Source: a virus
IMG/VR virus record: IMGVR_UViG_3300020478_000043
Coordinates: 1-29,116 of that record
Strand: one strand, 5' to 3'
DNA: 29,116 nucleotides
Every line of letters begins with the position of its first letter. Within the stretch, counting starts at the first letter, position 1. Shown here piece after piece: positions 1 to 7,485 of the stretch. The notes beneath the pieces are model-generated. The model worked only from the letters and a program-made list of their open reading frames with translations. It made no database searches and was not told the origin of the DNA. A program made the position numbers and the translations under genes.

Positions 1-43
1 GCAAGAGAAAGACGTAGACAATTAAAAAAGCGTCTACTTATGA

Positions 44-67
44 CCTCTTCCCCACGGAAGGGGTTTT
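44..67 (+). terminator. Rho-independent terminator of the upstream transcript
   Basis: An 8-bp stem (CCTCTTCC with GGAAGGGG, including one G-U pair) closes a four-base CCAC loop and is followed directly by TTTT. It lies after the reading frames that enter from the left edge and before the VWA gene, so it probably ends the upstream transcription unit. Its T-tract runs straight into the TATAAT box of the next promoter. Confidence 0.7.
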
Positions 68-72
68 ATAAT
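67..72 (+). promoter_or_regulatory. Promoter -10 box (TATAAT) for the VWA gene
   Basis: A perfect TATAAT lies 21 nt upstream of the ATG at 94. No clear TTGACA-like -35 is seen at 16-18 bp, because that space is taken by the terminator stem. A Shine-Dalgarno-like AAAGGA at 82-87 sits in the short leader. Four promoters in this window share this 21-nt spacing, which supports a real early/middle-type promoter read by host sigma-70-like polymerase. Confidence 0.55.
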
Positions 73-93
73 GTGTACATATAAAGGAAACAC

Positions 94-2310
94 ATGAACA
101 AGTCAATCAACCTAGAGATCAAAGGACAACTAGCAAAACTACTTGCTACTGAAGATTTGATCATAGAGAATAAACAAGTAGAGACTGCAATGTTTAATGT
201 TGATACTCGTGTTTTGACTTTGCCTATGTGGGATGCAGAAGAGAATGTATATGATATGTTGGTTGCTCATGAAGTAGGACATGCACTATTCACACCTAAT
301 AGAGATCCAAGAAAAGGTATTCCTCAGACATTCATTAATGTTACAGAAGATGCTCGTATTGAAAAGTTGATGAAGCGTAAGTACGAAGGTCTTCCTAAAA
401 CATTTTATGGTGGTTATAACCAATTATATAAGGATGACTTCTTTGATCTTGCTGGTGTTGATATTGATGAGATGAATCTTGCAGATAGAATGAATCTTCA
501 CTTTAAAATTGGTCCTTTTATGGGTATCAAATTTAATGAGGAAGAGCAAAAGATTGTTGATGCAACTTCTAATTCAGAGACTTTTGAAGATGCAGAAGAT
601 GCAGCAGAGATGTTATACAACTACTGTAAGCAAGAACTTGCAGAGCAAGAAGCACAGCAGAAGAAGGAAGAAGAAGAATTTGAAGCGATGATGAAGATGG
701 AAGGAAATAATAGTGAGGGTGATGATATGAATGAAGATGTCTTTGAATCATATAATGAAGATCAGTTGGATGCTGATACTGATACTGATGGAGAAGGAAC
801 TCCAAAATCTGGTCGTCCTGATTTAGGTGAAGATGATACAGAGTATGAGGATACTACTGATAATGCAACAGGAAATGATGCAAGTGGTCCTTCTGAGCAG
901 GATTCAGAACCTCAAGTTAGAACTGACACAGCATTAGCAAAAGCAATCAAAGATTTAGTTAATGATCAAGCACAACCAAATGAATATATTGAATTACCTC
1001 ATTTAAATTTAAATACTGTTATCAATCCAAATGTTGCTGTTCATACTTACATACAAGAATATTGGAGACAGCATGACGAGGATAGGAAAAATTATAATGA
1101 AGGATTTGAGTATCTATTGCAAGACTATGCTCACGTTGAAGAGGAATATCAACGGTATAGAAAATCCGCACAAAAAGAAGTTAATTATTTGGTAAAGGAA
1201 TTTGAGTGTAAGAAGGCAGCAGACTCTTATGCAAGAGCAACAGTATCTAAGACTGGAGTTTTAGATTGTTCTAAACTTCATACCTATAAGTATAATGAGG
1301 ATCTATTTAAGAAGGTAACAACTCTTGCTGATGGTAAGAATCATGGTCTAGTATTCATTCTTGATTGGTCAGGTTCAATGGCAAGTTGCTTAATGGATAC
1401 TCTTAAGCAGTTATATAATCTTGTATGGTTCTGTAGAAAGGTTGGTATTCCTTTTAAGGTTTATGCTTTTACTTATGAGTTTAATCGTACTGTCACTGAT
1501 AATGGATATGATCTTATCAAACATTATGAACCAAAGGAAGGATTGCTTGCTGTAGATGATAGATTCTCTTTAATGGAATTCTTTACTAGTGAATCAAACA
1601 GTAAAGAGTCTGAGAAGCAGATGATTCAGATCTGGAAGATTGCATATGGAATGAAGAATTATTGTTCATATCCTACTCCACCAAGATTAAATCTATCTGG
1701 TACACCTTTAAATGAGACTATTATTGCTCTAAATCAAATCCTTCCAAAGTTTAAAAAGGATACTGGTGTTCAAAAAGTTCAATGTGTTATCCTTACTGAT
1801 GGTGAAGCAAATCATCTTCCTAAGCATAAATTAGTAGAACGTCATTGGGAAGATAAACCATACTTAGGATGCAATTCTATTAATCCAGTAAAGGATCATT
1901 TACGTAATCGTAAGAATGGTAGAACATATAGGATCAAGCATGCATGGAATGAGTTTACAGGCACTCTTATAGAGTATGTAAAGGATAATAATCAAGGTAT
2001 TAACTTTGTTGGTATTAGACTTCTTGCTCCTCGTGACTCTGGATACTTTATTGATCGTTACTTAGGATGGAATTCTCCAGAAGCACTTAAAGCAAAAGCA
2101 CAATGGAAGAAGACTAAGAGTTTCTCTATGGAACTTGATGGATATAATAAGTACTTTGGTTTATCATCTGCTACTCTCGCACAAAGCGATGATTTTGAAG
2201 TTGAAAATTCTGCTACTAAAGCACAAATTAAGAGAGCATTTATTAAATCTTTGAAGACTAAGAAACTAAATAAAAAAGTCTTAGGAGAATTTGTGGAGTT
2301 AATCGCATAA
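94..2310 (+). CDS. VWA-domain protein with HExxH metallopeptidase motif, CobT-like partner of CobS
   Basis: This 738-residue protein has three visible parts. Near the N-terminus, residues 59-63 read HEVGH, the zinc-binding HExxH signature of metallopeptidases. A strongly acidic, low-complexity linker covers roughly residues 150-280. The C-terminal half is a von Willebrand A domain with a complete MIDAS: D424-W-S426-G-S428, T537 in the GTP turn, and D569-G in the TDGEA turn. VWA proteins pair with MoxR/CobS-type AAA+ ATPases, as CobT does with CobS in aerobic cobaltochelatase, and a CobS-like ATPase lies 190 nt downstream. The gene has its own TATAAT box and an AAAGGA ribosome site before ATG 94. 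Whether the pair inserts cobalt, as the name suggests, or remodels or cleaves proteins cannot be decided from sequence; the HExxH is not a feature I know in classical CobT. Confidence 0.8.
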   Translation: MNKSINLEIKGQLAKLLATEDLIIENKQVETAMFNVDTRVLTLPMWDAEENVYDMLVAHEVGHALFTPNRDPRKGIPQTFINVTEDARIEKLMKRKYEGLPKTFYGGYNQLYKDDFFDLAGVDIDEMNLADRMNLHFKIGPFMGIKFNEEEQKIVDATSNSETFEDAEDAAEMLYNYCKQELAEQEAQQKKEEEEFEAMMKMEGNNSEGDDMNEDVFESYNEDQLDADTDTDGEGTPKSGRPDLGEDDTEYEDTTDNATGNDASGPSEQDSEPQVRTDTALAKAIKDLVNDQAQPNEYIELPHLNLNTVINPNVAVHTYIQEYWRQHDEDRKNYNEGFEYLLQDYAHVEEEYQRYRKSAQKEVNYLVKEFECKKAADSYARATVSKTGVLDCSKLHTYKYNEDLFKKVTTLADGKNHGLVFILDWSGSMASCLMDTLKQLYNLVWFCRKVGIPFKVYAFTYEFNRTVTDNGYDLIKHYEPKEGLLAVDDRFSLMEFFTSESNSKESEKQMIQIWKIAYGMKNYCSYPTPPRLNLSGTPLNETIIALNQILPKFKKDTGVQKVQCVILTDGEANHLPKHKLVERHWEDKPYLGCNSINPVKDHLRNRKNGRTYRIKHAWNEFTGTLIEYVKDNNQGINFVGIRLLAPRDSGYFIDRYLGWNSPEALKAKAQWKKTKSFSMELDGYNKYFGLSSATLAQSDDFEVENSATKAQIKRAFIKSLKTKKLNKKVLGEFVELIA

Positions 2311-2459
2311 TGTTAACAAGAGAAGAATGGGATATGATTGCTAGGTGTGTGCATAGTCATCCACCTAGCATTACTGCTGCACAGGCAAATAACTTAATTC
2401 AGAAACTATCAGAGACAGTTAAAGAACTGGAACACTTGAAGGAGAATTCTATATTGTAA
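2310..2459 (+). CDS. Small hypothetical protein, 49 aa
   Basis: The ATG overlaps the TAA stop of the VWA gene by one base, an arrangement suggesting translational coupling. The peptide begins MLTREEWDMIARC and ends in a charged helical stretch rich in Lys and Glu (KLSETVKELEHLKE), compatible with a short amphipathic helix or coiled coil. There is no signal peptide or membrane segment. It lies between the VWA protein and its likely CobS partner, so a role as a small accessory subunit or adaptor is possible but unproven. I do not recognise the family. Confidence 0.6.
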   Translation: MLTREEWDMIARCVHSHPPSITAAQANNLIQKLSETVKELEHLKENSIL

Positions 2460-2464
2460 GAGTA

Positions 2465-2470
2465 TATAAT
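2465..2470 (+). promoter_or_regulatory. Promoter -10 box (TATAAT) before cobS
   Basis: TATAAT lies 26 nt upstream of the cobS ATG at 2497, in the only non-coding gap of this gene cluster. I see no good -35 hexamer. The leader lacks a Shine-Dalgarno sequence and ends CATCATT-ATG, resembling the ACCATT-ATG starts of other promoter-led genes in the window. Confidence 0.45.
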
Positions 2471-2496
2471 GTATATAACAAAACAAATACATCATT

Positions 2497-3645
2497 ATGC
2501 CTTTTGAAATTAAAATGACTGAAGACCAAATCAAAGATGGTTTGAAGAAAACATACGGCACAGAATTTACTGCTGCTGATATTCGTGCCTTCTGTGCCAT
2601 GAATGATATTGGTTATCAGACAGTTACTAAAAAACTACTTAAGCATAAAGTAGAGAAGGGTAAATGGAATTTGGAAGTTACTACTAAAGCAGTTGAGAAC
2701 ATCGAACGTTCATTCAAAGCACCTGCTGCTCCTGTTGCTGTTCCTGCTGTAGTTCAAAATCTTATCCCAGAGAAGGATTCAACTTTTGTTAAGTTTGGAA
2801 ACTTTAATGACGTTAAGAAGATTATTCAATCCAAGTTATTTTATCCAACATTCATTACTGGTCTATCTGGTAATGGTAAAACATTCAGCGTCGAACAGGC
2901 GTGTGCTCAATTAGGAAGGGAGTTAATTCGTGTCAACATCACAGTCGAAACGGACGAAGACGATCTCATTGGTGGTTTCCGTCTTATTGATGGCAGCACT
3001 GTTTGGCACAACGGTCCTGTTATCGAAGCACTACAAAGAGGGGCAATCTTGCTTCTGGATGAAGTTGATCTTGCCTCTAACAAGATCTTGTGCCTCCAGT
3101 CAATCCTAGAAGGTAAAGGAGTATTCCTTAAGAAGATTGGTAAGTTTGTAAAACCTGCTCCAGGATTTAATGTTCTTGCTACTGCTAATACAAAAGGTAA
3201 GGGATCTGACGATGGTAGATTCATAGGAACTAATGTTCTTAATGAAGCATTCTTAGAGAGATTCTGTGTAACTTTTGAGCAACAGTATCCATCACCTTCA
3301 ACTGAATATAAGATCCTTGTAGCAAAGGCAATAGAGGTTGGACTATCTAAGGGTGACCATGACCTTAATCAACACTCTGACTTCTGTCAGCGTCTTGTAG
3401 ACTGGGCAGACATCATCCGTAAAACATTCTATGATGGTGGTATTGATGAAGTTATATCAACTCGTCGTTTGACACACATCATTAGAGCGTTTAGTATCTT
3501 TAATAACAAAGAGAAGGCAGTTAACATATGCCTTAATAGATTCGATGATGAGACTAAACAGTCATTCCTTGAACTCTATGATAAAGTTGATCCTAACTTC
3601 GTACCATCAGAAGAAGATGGACAAGAAGATCAATCCTTGATATAA
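2497..3645 (+). CDS. cobS: CobS-like AAA+ ATPase
   Basis: This 382-residue AAA+ ATPase belongs to the CobS/MoxR group. The Walker A motif is GLSGNGKT at residues 122-129 and Walker B is ILLLDEVD with D188-E189. A sensor-1 region, LATANTKGKG, and an arginine-finger segment, FLERFCVTFE, follow. Residues 1-70 form a small N-terminal region, followed by an Ala/Pro/Val-rich hinge. cobS is a common gene of marine T4-like cyanophages and is named after the ATPase subunit of aerobic cobaltochelatase. The VWA protein upstream is its most likely partner. The stretch from about 2884 to 3110 has clearly more C- and G-ending codons than the rest of the gene. AAA+ identity is certain; the cobaltochelatase role is only inferred from the family. 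Confidence 0.88.
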   Translation: MPFEIKMTEDQIKDGLKKTYGTEFTAADIRAFCAMNDIGYQTVTKKLLKHKVEKGKWNLEVTTKAVENIERSFKAPAAPVAVPAVVQNLIPEKDSTFVKFGNFNDVKKIIQSKLFYPTFITGLSGNGKTFSVEQACAQLGRELIRVNITVETDEDDLIGGFRLIDGSTVWHNGPVIEALQRGAILLLDEVDLASNKILCLQSILEGKGVFLKKIGKFVKPAPGFNVLATANTKGKGSDDGRFIGTNVLNEAFLERFCVTFEQQYPSPSTEYKILVAKAIEVGLSKGDHDLNQHSDFCQRLVDWADIIRKTFYDGGIDEVISTRRLTHIIRAFSIFNNKEKAVNICLNRFDDETKQSFLELYDKVDPNFVPSEEDGQEDQSLI

Positions 3646-3646
3646 T
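3618..3646 (+). promoter_or_regulatory. Sigma-70-type promoter inside the 3' end of cobS
   Basis: A TGGACA hexamer (five of six matches to the -35 consensus) is separated by exactly 17 bp from a perfect TATAAT at 3641-3646. The expected start point falls near 3653, just before or inside the AGGAG ribosome site of the next gene, so the leader would be extremely short. Confidence 0.6.
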
Positions 3647-3660
3647 ACTAGGAGAAAAGC

Positions 3661-4425
3661 ATGTCTACTATGAGTGATGAGAAGAATAGAGTGACCCCTC
3701 AGGAATCTGATGAGTATGATCCACCAAAGGCAAAAGATGCCGATAGGATCACCTCATTAGAGAGTGAGGACTATGATCTTACTTGCCCAGAACCCAAACA
3801 TTCTAAGTATTGGTATGATTGGGATAGAAATGGATTAACAGAGAATCCATTTAAAGATAAAGATTTATTTGCAAGTATGGATGGTGTTGATTTTAGTCTT
3901 AGTGGAACCGATCCTTATGCTAGTGCAGTTGATTTCCAAGTAGAGAATATGGTTGGTGCAGCAGAGGAGATTAAAATTGATACCAGTGGTATTGGTACTG
4001 ATGTAGTTACTTTTGGAGCAGCACCAGATTGGGGTGATGAGATCAGTATTACTGGTAATCCCTATGCTTCTCCAGATACTATAAATTTTGAGATTCCAAA
4101 ACCAGAACCAAATCTAGATTTTAAATCTCAAAAGTATGAAGAAGATAAAGGTATTGCAGACCTTAAAGATTATGTCTCTTCTACTTATCGAGGACATTAT
4201 ACAAATAAGAATTCAGATACTCAAACTCTCGATCTTATTCACTCTGTAGGTGATGCAGAATCATTCTGTCGTTCTAATGCACTTAAGTATTTGAGTCGCT
4301 ATGATAAGAAGGGATCTGCAAAACAGGATATTCTAAAAGCAATGCATTATTGCTTACTTCTTTATTACTTCAGTGGCAACACTAAAGAACCTGATTACAC
4401 TAACACTCGTTATGAAACTTTCTGA
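3661..4425 (+). CDS. DUF3310-type protein with acidic N-terminal extension
   Basis: This 254-residue protein has two parts. Residues 1-165 are acidic and low in complexity, with two echoing segments, TDPYASAVDF and GNPYASPDTINFE, suggesting an internal duplication or short linear binding motifs. From about residue 170 the sequence matches the DUF3310 pattern seen in many phages: a HYTNKN segment, an acidic middle, then NALKYLSRYDKKGSAKQDILKA and a hydrophobic helix. The biochemical role of DUF3310 is not settled. A good AGGAG site lies 6 nt upstream of ATG 3661. The last 14 nt overlap the sliding clamp gene, so the two are probably translated together. The fusion of a long acidic region to DUF3310 is the unusual feature. 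Confidence 0.7.
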   Translation: MSTMSDEKNRVTPQESDEYDPPKAKDADRITSLESEDYDLTCPEPKHSKYWYDWDRNGLTENPFKDKDLFASMDGVDFSLSGTDPYASAVDFQVENMVGAAEEIKIDTSGIGTDVVTFGAAPDWGDEISITGNPYASPDTINFEIPKPEPNLDFKSQKYEEDKGIADLKDYVSSTYRGHYTNKNSDTQTLDLIHSVGDAESFCRSNALKYLSRYDKKGSAKQDILKAMHYCLLLYYFSGNTKEPDYTNTRYETF

Positions 4426-5077
4426 TAAAACAGTTAATCTACTTAAGAATTTCAGCAACATTAATCAATCTATTCTCTTTAAAGAGGGTAGTAAACTTCG
4501 CACTATGAGTGTGATGAAGAACATTCTTGCGGAAGCAGAAGTTAATGAAAAATTCCCAAAAGATTTTGGGATATATGATTTGAATCAATTCCTCAATGGT
4601 ATGGGATTGCATCAGAATCCAGACTTGGATTTTACTAATGATAATCATGTGGTTATCAAAGAAGGTAGAATGAGATCCAAATACTTCTTTGCTGATCCTA
4701 GTGTAATAGTCACACCTCCAGATAAGAATTTGGATCTTCCTAGTGAGGATGTATCATTTGAGTTGAATACACAACAGTTGGATCGTTTGCTCAAAGCAGC
4801 AGCGATTTATCAGTTGCCAGATTTAGCAGTTGTTGGTGAAGCAGGAGTAGTAAAAGTTGTTGTTAGAGATAAGAAGAATGATACTTCTAATGATTTTGCT
4901 ATTACAGTAGGTGAGACTAAAGATAAGTTTATGTTCAACTTCAAGGTAGAGAATATTAAAATTATTCCTGGTACTTATGATGTTGTAGTATCTCAAAAAC
5001 TATTATCTAGGTTTAAGTGTAAGGACTATGATCTCACATACTTTATTGCATTAGAACCTGATTCATCTTTTGGTTAA
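4412..5077 (+). CDS. 45: DNA polymerase sliding clamp, T4 gp45 homologue
   Basis: This 221-residue protein is the ring-shaped processivity clamp of the T4-type replisome, loaded by gp44/gp62 and bound by gp43. Its start MKLSDKTVNLLKNFSNINQ matches T4 gp45 (MKLSKDTTALLKNFATIN) residue by residue, and it ends in the family pattern ALEPDSS. T4 gp45 is 228 residues. This homology chooses ATG 4412 over an in-frame ATG at 4373, which would add 13 residues lying inside the upstream gene. It overlaps the DUF3310 gene by 14 nt and the methyltransferase gene by one base (TAATG). In T4 the clamp also couples late transcription to replication, so it may serve the late-promoter motif seen at 13089. Confidence 0.93.
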   Translation: MKLSDKTVNLLKNFSNINQSILFKEGSKLRTMSVMKNILAEAEVNEKFPKDFGIYDLNQFLNGMGLHQNPDLDFTNDNHVVIKEGRMRSKYFFADPSVIVTPPDKNLDLPSEDVSFELNTQQLDRLLKAAAIYQLPDLAVVGEAGVVKVVVRDKKNDTSNDFAITVGETKDKFMFNFKVENIKIIPGTYDVVVSQKLLSRFKCKDYDLTYFIALEPDSSFG

Positions 5078-6006
5078 TGAGAAATTCTATCCTCTATGGA
5101 GATTGTAGAGAGACATTAAAACAGTTTGCTTCATATACCGATAAGGCGAGGATGTGTGTAACGTCACCGCCTTATTATGGTCTTAGGGATTATGGTGGTG
5201 AAGAGAACCAAATAGGTCAGGAACAATCCCCAGAAGAGTTTATACAAAACTTAGTTGAAGTGTTTAGGTTGGTAAAGGATTGTCTAACTGATGATGGTAC
5301 ATTGTGGGTTAATATAGGAGATAGTTATTACAACTATAGACCTGGTAAAGGACAAGCATTACCAAAACAAACAGTAAGTAAGACTAAACAAGATTTACCT
5401 GACAAGTGTGCAAAGAGAGGTAACAGATTAGAGGGACTTAAGGAGAAGGATCTAATTGGTATCCCTTGGATGTTAGCATTTGCATTACGTGCTGATGGTT
5501 GGTATCTACGTCAGGATATAATATGGCATAAACCTAATCCAATGCCTGAGAGTGTGAAGGATAGGTGTACCAAATCACATGAATACATTTTTCTATTAAG
5601 TAAGAACAAGAGGTATTATTATGATAATGAAGCAATTAAAGAACCTGCTAAGGATTGGGGAACACGGGACAGGACAAACGGTAAGTATCATAATAAAGGG
5701 ACAGGACTCAACCCTCACACTGGTCTTAGTAAATCATACGCTAAAAAGAATAAGCGAAGTGTATGGTCGGTAACTAATAAACCATATAAGGGAGCACACT
5801 TTGCAGTTTATCCCCCTGATCTTATTGAACCATGTATAAGAGCAGGTAGTGAAGCAGGTGATATAATATTAGATCCTTTTATGGGTTCTGGTACAACTGC
5901 TAGAGTTGCAAGGTCTCTAAATAGAGATTACATCGGATGTGAACTTCACGAAGATTATCGTGAATTAATAGAGATACCTTCTTTGGATGGATTAGTTGAG
6001 AAGTGA
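5077..6006 (+). CDS. DNA methyltransferase, N4-cytosine/N6-adenine type (SPPY)
   Basis: This 309-residue enzyme transfers a methyl group from S-adenosylmethionine to an exocyclic amino group of DNA. Catalytic motif IV is TSPPYYGLRDYG with S30-P-P-Y33, and the cofactor motif I is ILDPFMGSGTT at 264-274. Placement of motif IV before motif I is the beta-class order. The segment KSHEYIFLLSKNKRYYYD (residues 166-183) is typical of N4-cytosine/N6-adenine methylases. SPPY most often marks N4-cytosine enzymes, but some adenine methylases carry it too. No restriction enzyme is adjacent, so this is probably an orphan that protects phage DNA or marks it. It overlaps gp45 upstream by one base and a small membrane protein downstream by 4 nt. 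Confidence 0.88.
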   Translation: MRNSILYGDCRETLKQFASYTDKARMCVTSPPYYGLRDYGGEENQIGQEQSPEEFIQNLVEVFRLVKDCLTDDGTLWVNIGDSYYNYRPGKGQALPKQTVSKTKQDLPDKCAKRGNRLEGLKEKDLIGIPWMLAFALRADGWYLRQDIIWHKPNPMPESVKDRCTKSHEYIFLLSKNKRYYYDNEAIKEPAKDWGTRDRTNGKYHNKGTGLNPHTGLSKSYAKKNKRSVWSVTNKPYKGAHFAVYPPDLIEPCIRAGSEAGDIILDPFMGSGTTARVARSLNRDYIGCELHEDYRELIEIPSLDGLVEK

Positions 6007-6122
6007 AAAAGTATGCACCATTTAAGTTAAATTGTTTTGGAGTCTTAGGAATTATTTTGATACTTGATGGTATTGCATCTCTTGTATTTGTTTATTATGC
6101 TATAATGGAAATGATGAAATGA
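6003..6122 (+). CDS. Single-pass membrane peptide, 39 aa, GTG start
   Basis: The frame opens with GTG at 6003, overlapping the methyltransferase stop (GTGA), and ends where the next gene begins (ATGA). The peptide has a basic N-terminus (VKKYAPFK) followed by one hydrophobic stretch of about 22 residues, GVLGIILILDGIASLVFVYY, so it is probably a one-span inner- or thylakoid-membrane protein. I do not recognise the family. The exact start is supported only by the coupled overlaps, since no ribosome site is evident. Confidence 0.5.
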   Translation: MKKYAPFKLNCFGVLGIILILDGIASLVFVYYAIMEMMK

Positions 6123-6316
6123 TTAAATTATGGGAGATTTGGAAGTATGCCTTGGGAAGTTTCTCGGATAATAAAACTGCAAAGTATGATAATGCAGTAT
6201 GTGCTGTTCGCAGCGTTATCTTTGTCAGTTATCTTGTTACTAACTGTTTTATTACTGCTGGTGTAATTCGTCATTGGAACCCTCCTAATCATGTACAAAG
6301 TATGCGGATTAGATGA
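6119..6316 (+). CDS. Small membrane protein conserved in cyanophages, 65 aa
   Basis: The protein begins MIKLWEIWKYALGSFSD, has an Asp/Lys-rich segment, and then a hydrophobic span at roughly residues 31-51 (AVRSVIFVSYLVTNCFITAGV), ending HWNPPNHVQ. I recall close versions of this small protein in T4-like cyanophage genomes, where it has no known function. The ATG overlaps the upstream stop by 4 nt and the gene overlaps the next by 26 nt, so it belongs to the clamp/clamp-loader operon. Confidence 0.65.
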   Translation: MIKLWEIWKYALGSFSDNKTAKYDNAVCAVRSVIFVSYLVTNCFITAGVIRHWNPPNHVQSMRIR

Positions 6317-6551
6317 TTCTTATCCTAAGAACATCGTATTTGAAAAAGAATATGAAGATTGGACAGAATCTCAAGATAAGGCTGTCCAATTGCTTGAAGA
6401 TGGTGTAGAATGGGTTCAGATCCTTATTGGGGATACTGATGATTGGGGGTTACTCCAAGAGTTAAATCTAGAAAGGGGTATTGTTGATAAAAACTTCAAC
6501 ACTCATGTTCTAGCACCTTATTATGTGAGATTGAAAAATTATGAGGGATGA
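6291..6551 (+). CDS. Hypothetical protein, 86 aa
   Basis: The sequence begins MYKVCGLDDSYPK and is acidic and Trp-rich, with the segment WTESQDKAVQLLEDGVEWVQ likely to form a helix. No membrane span or catalytic motif is visible. It overlaps the 65-aa gene by 26 nt and the gp44 gene by 11 nt, so its expression should be coupled to the clamp loader. I do not recognise a family, and no function is offered. Confidence 0.6.
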   Translation: MYKVCGLDDSYPKNIVFEKEYEDWTESQDKAVQLLEDGVEWVQILIGDTDDWGLLQELNLERGIVDKNFNTHVLAPYYVRLKNYEG

Positions 6552-7485
6552 ATTCCTTTGGGTTGAGAAGTATCGACCTAAGACAATTGAAGAATGTATT
6601 TTACCTCAGAATATCAAGAAGACTTTTCTTGAATTTTTGGAAGCAGGAGAAGTACCTAATTTACTTCTTTCTGGTCCTGCAGGATGTGGTAAGACAACAG
6701 TAGCAAAAGCACTGTGTAATGAGTTAGGAGTAGACTATTATGTCATTAATGGATCAGATGAAGGCAGGTTTCTCGACACTGTTCGGAACAACGCAAAGAA
6801 CTTCGCATCTACCGTCTCTCTTACGAGCGAGTCGAAGCATAAAGTCATCATCATCGACGAGGCAGACAATACCACTTCCGACGTACAACTCCTTCTTAGA
6901 GCGTCTATTGAGGAGTTCTCAAACAACTGCAGATTCATCTTTACCTGCAATTACAAAAACAAAATCATTGAACCCCTCCATTCGAGATGCTCCGTCATCG
7001 AGTTCTCAATCGCAGGAAAACAAAAACCAGCAATCGCTGGACAATTCTTCAGCAGACTTAATACCATCTTGGACAACGAGCGGGTTGAAGCTGATAAGAA
7101 AGTCCTCGCAGAACTCATCAACAAACACTTCCCAGACTGGAGAAGAGTCCTCAACGAGTGTCAACGATACTCAGTAAGTGGAAAGATAGATTCTGCAATT
7201 CTTGCAACCTTTGGGGATGTTAAGACTGAGGATCTAGTAAAACATTTAAAGAGTAAGAATTTTACGGAAGTCCGTAAATGGGTAGTTCAGAATTTGGATA
7301 ATGATCCTGCTCTTATTCTTAGAAGAATCTACGATTGCATGTATGATTCTTTGGAACCTAGCAGCATACCTGCCGCAGTTCTGATTATTGCAAAGTATCA
7401 ATATCAGATAGCGTTTGTTGCAGATCAAGAGATTAATCTCTTAGCGGCATTAACCGAACTAATGTGTGAATGTAAATTCAAATGA
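6541..7485 (+). CDS. 44: Clamp loader large subunit, T4 gp44 homologue
   Basis: This 314-residue AAA+ ATPase is the main subunit of the loader that opens gp45 and places it on primed DNA. It starts with the family pattern LWVEKYRPKTIEECILP, matching T4 gp44 EQKYRPSTIDECILP. Walker A is GPAGCGKT at 45-52, Walker B IIIDEAD at 103-109, sensor 1 TCNY at 135-138, and the SRC arginine-finger motif at 148-150. T4 gp44 is 319 residues. Codons from about 6760 to 7170 (residues 74-210) switch abruptly to C- and G-ending forms, unlike both ends of the gene. The small subunit gp62 is encoded at 9337, separated by four inserted genes. Confidence 0.94.
   Translation: MRDEFLWVEKYRPKTIEECILPQNIKKTFLEFLEAGEVPNLLLSGPAGCGKTTVAKALCNELGVDYYVINGSDEGRFLDTVRNNAKNFASTVSLTSESKHKVIIIDEADNTTSDVQLLLRASIEEFSNNCRFIFTCNYKNKIIEPLHSRCSVIEFSIAGKQKPAIAGQFFSRLNTILDNERVEADKKVLAELINKHFPDWRRVLNECQRYSVSGKIDSAILATFGDVKTEDLVKHLKSKNFTEVRKWVVQNLDNDPALILRRIYDCMYDSLEPSSIPAAVLIIAKYQYQIAFVADQEINLLAALTELMCECKFK

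Noticed and set aside
14-37. GTAGAC/GTCTAC inverted repeat at the left edge
   Set aside because: A 6-bp stem with a 12-base loop and no T-tract; nothing links it to a function.
1-84. Tail of an upstream gene at the left edge
   Set aside because: One frame stops at 23-25, before the terminator, and another runs to 82-84 through it. Too little sequence is present to say which is coding.
2907-3224. 105-aa minus-strand open frame opposite cobS
   Set aside because: It lies entirely opposite the conserved ATPase core, is low in complexity and has no promoter; all other genes are on the + strand.
4373-4411. Upstream start for gp45 adding 13 residues
   Set aside because: T4 gp45 begins exactly at the MKLS equivalent at 4412; the extra residues have no homology and lie inside the DUF3310 gene.
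6101-6106. TATAAT before the 65-aa gene at 6119
   Set aside because: It lies inside a coding frame, has no -35 at a usable distance and leaves only about 6 nt of leader, so chance in AT-rich DNA is likely.
6740-7177. 145-aa open frame within gp44 in another frame
   Set aside because: It is a by-product of the C/G-rich third codon positions in gp44; it is Ser-rich, has no ribosome site and lies wholly inside a certain gene.
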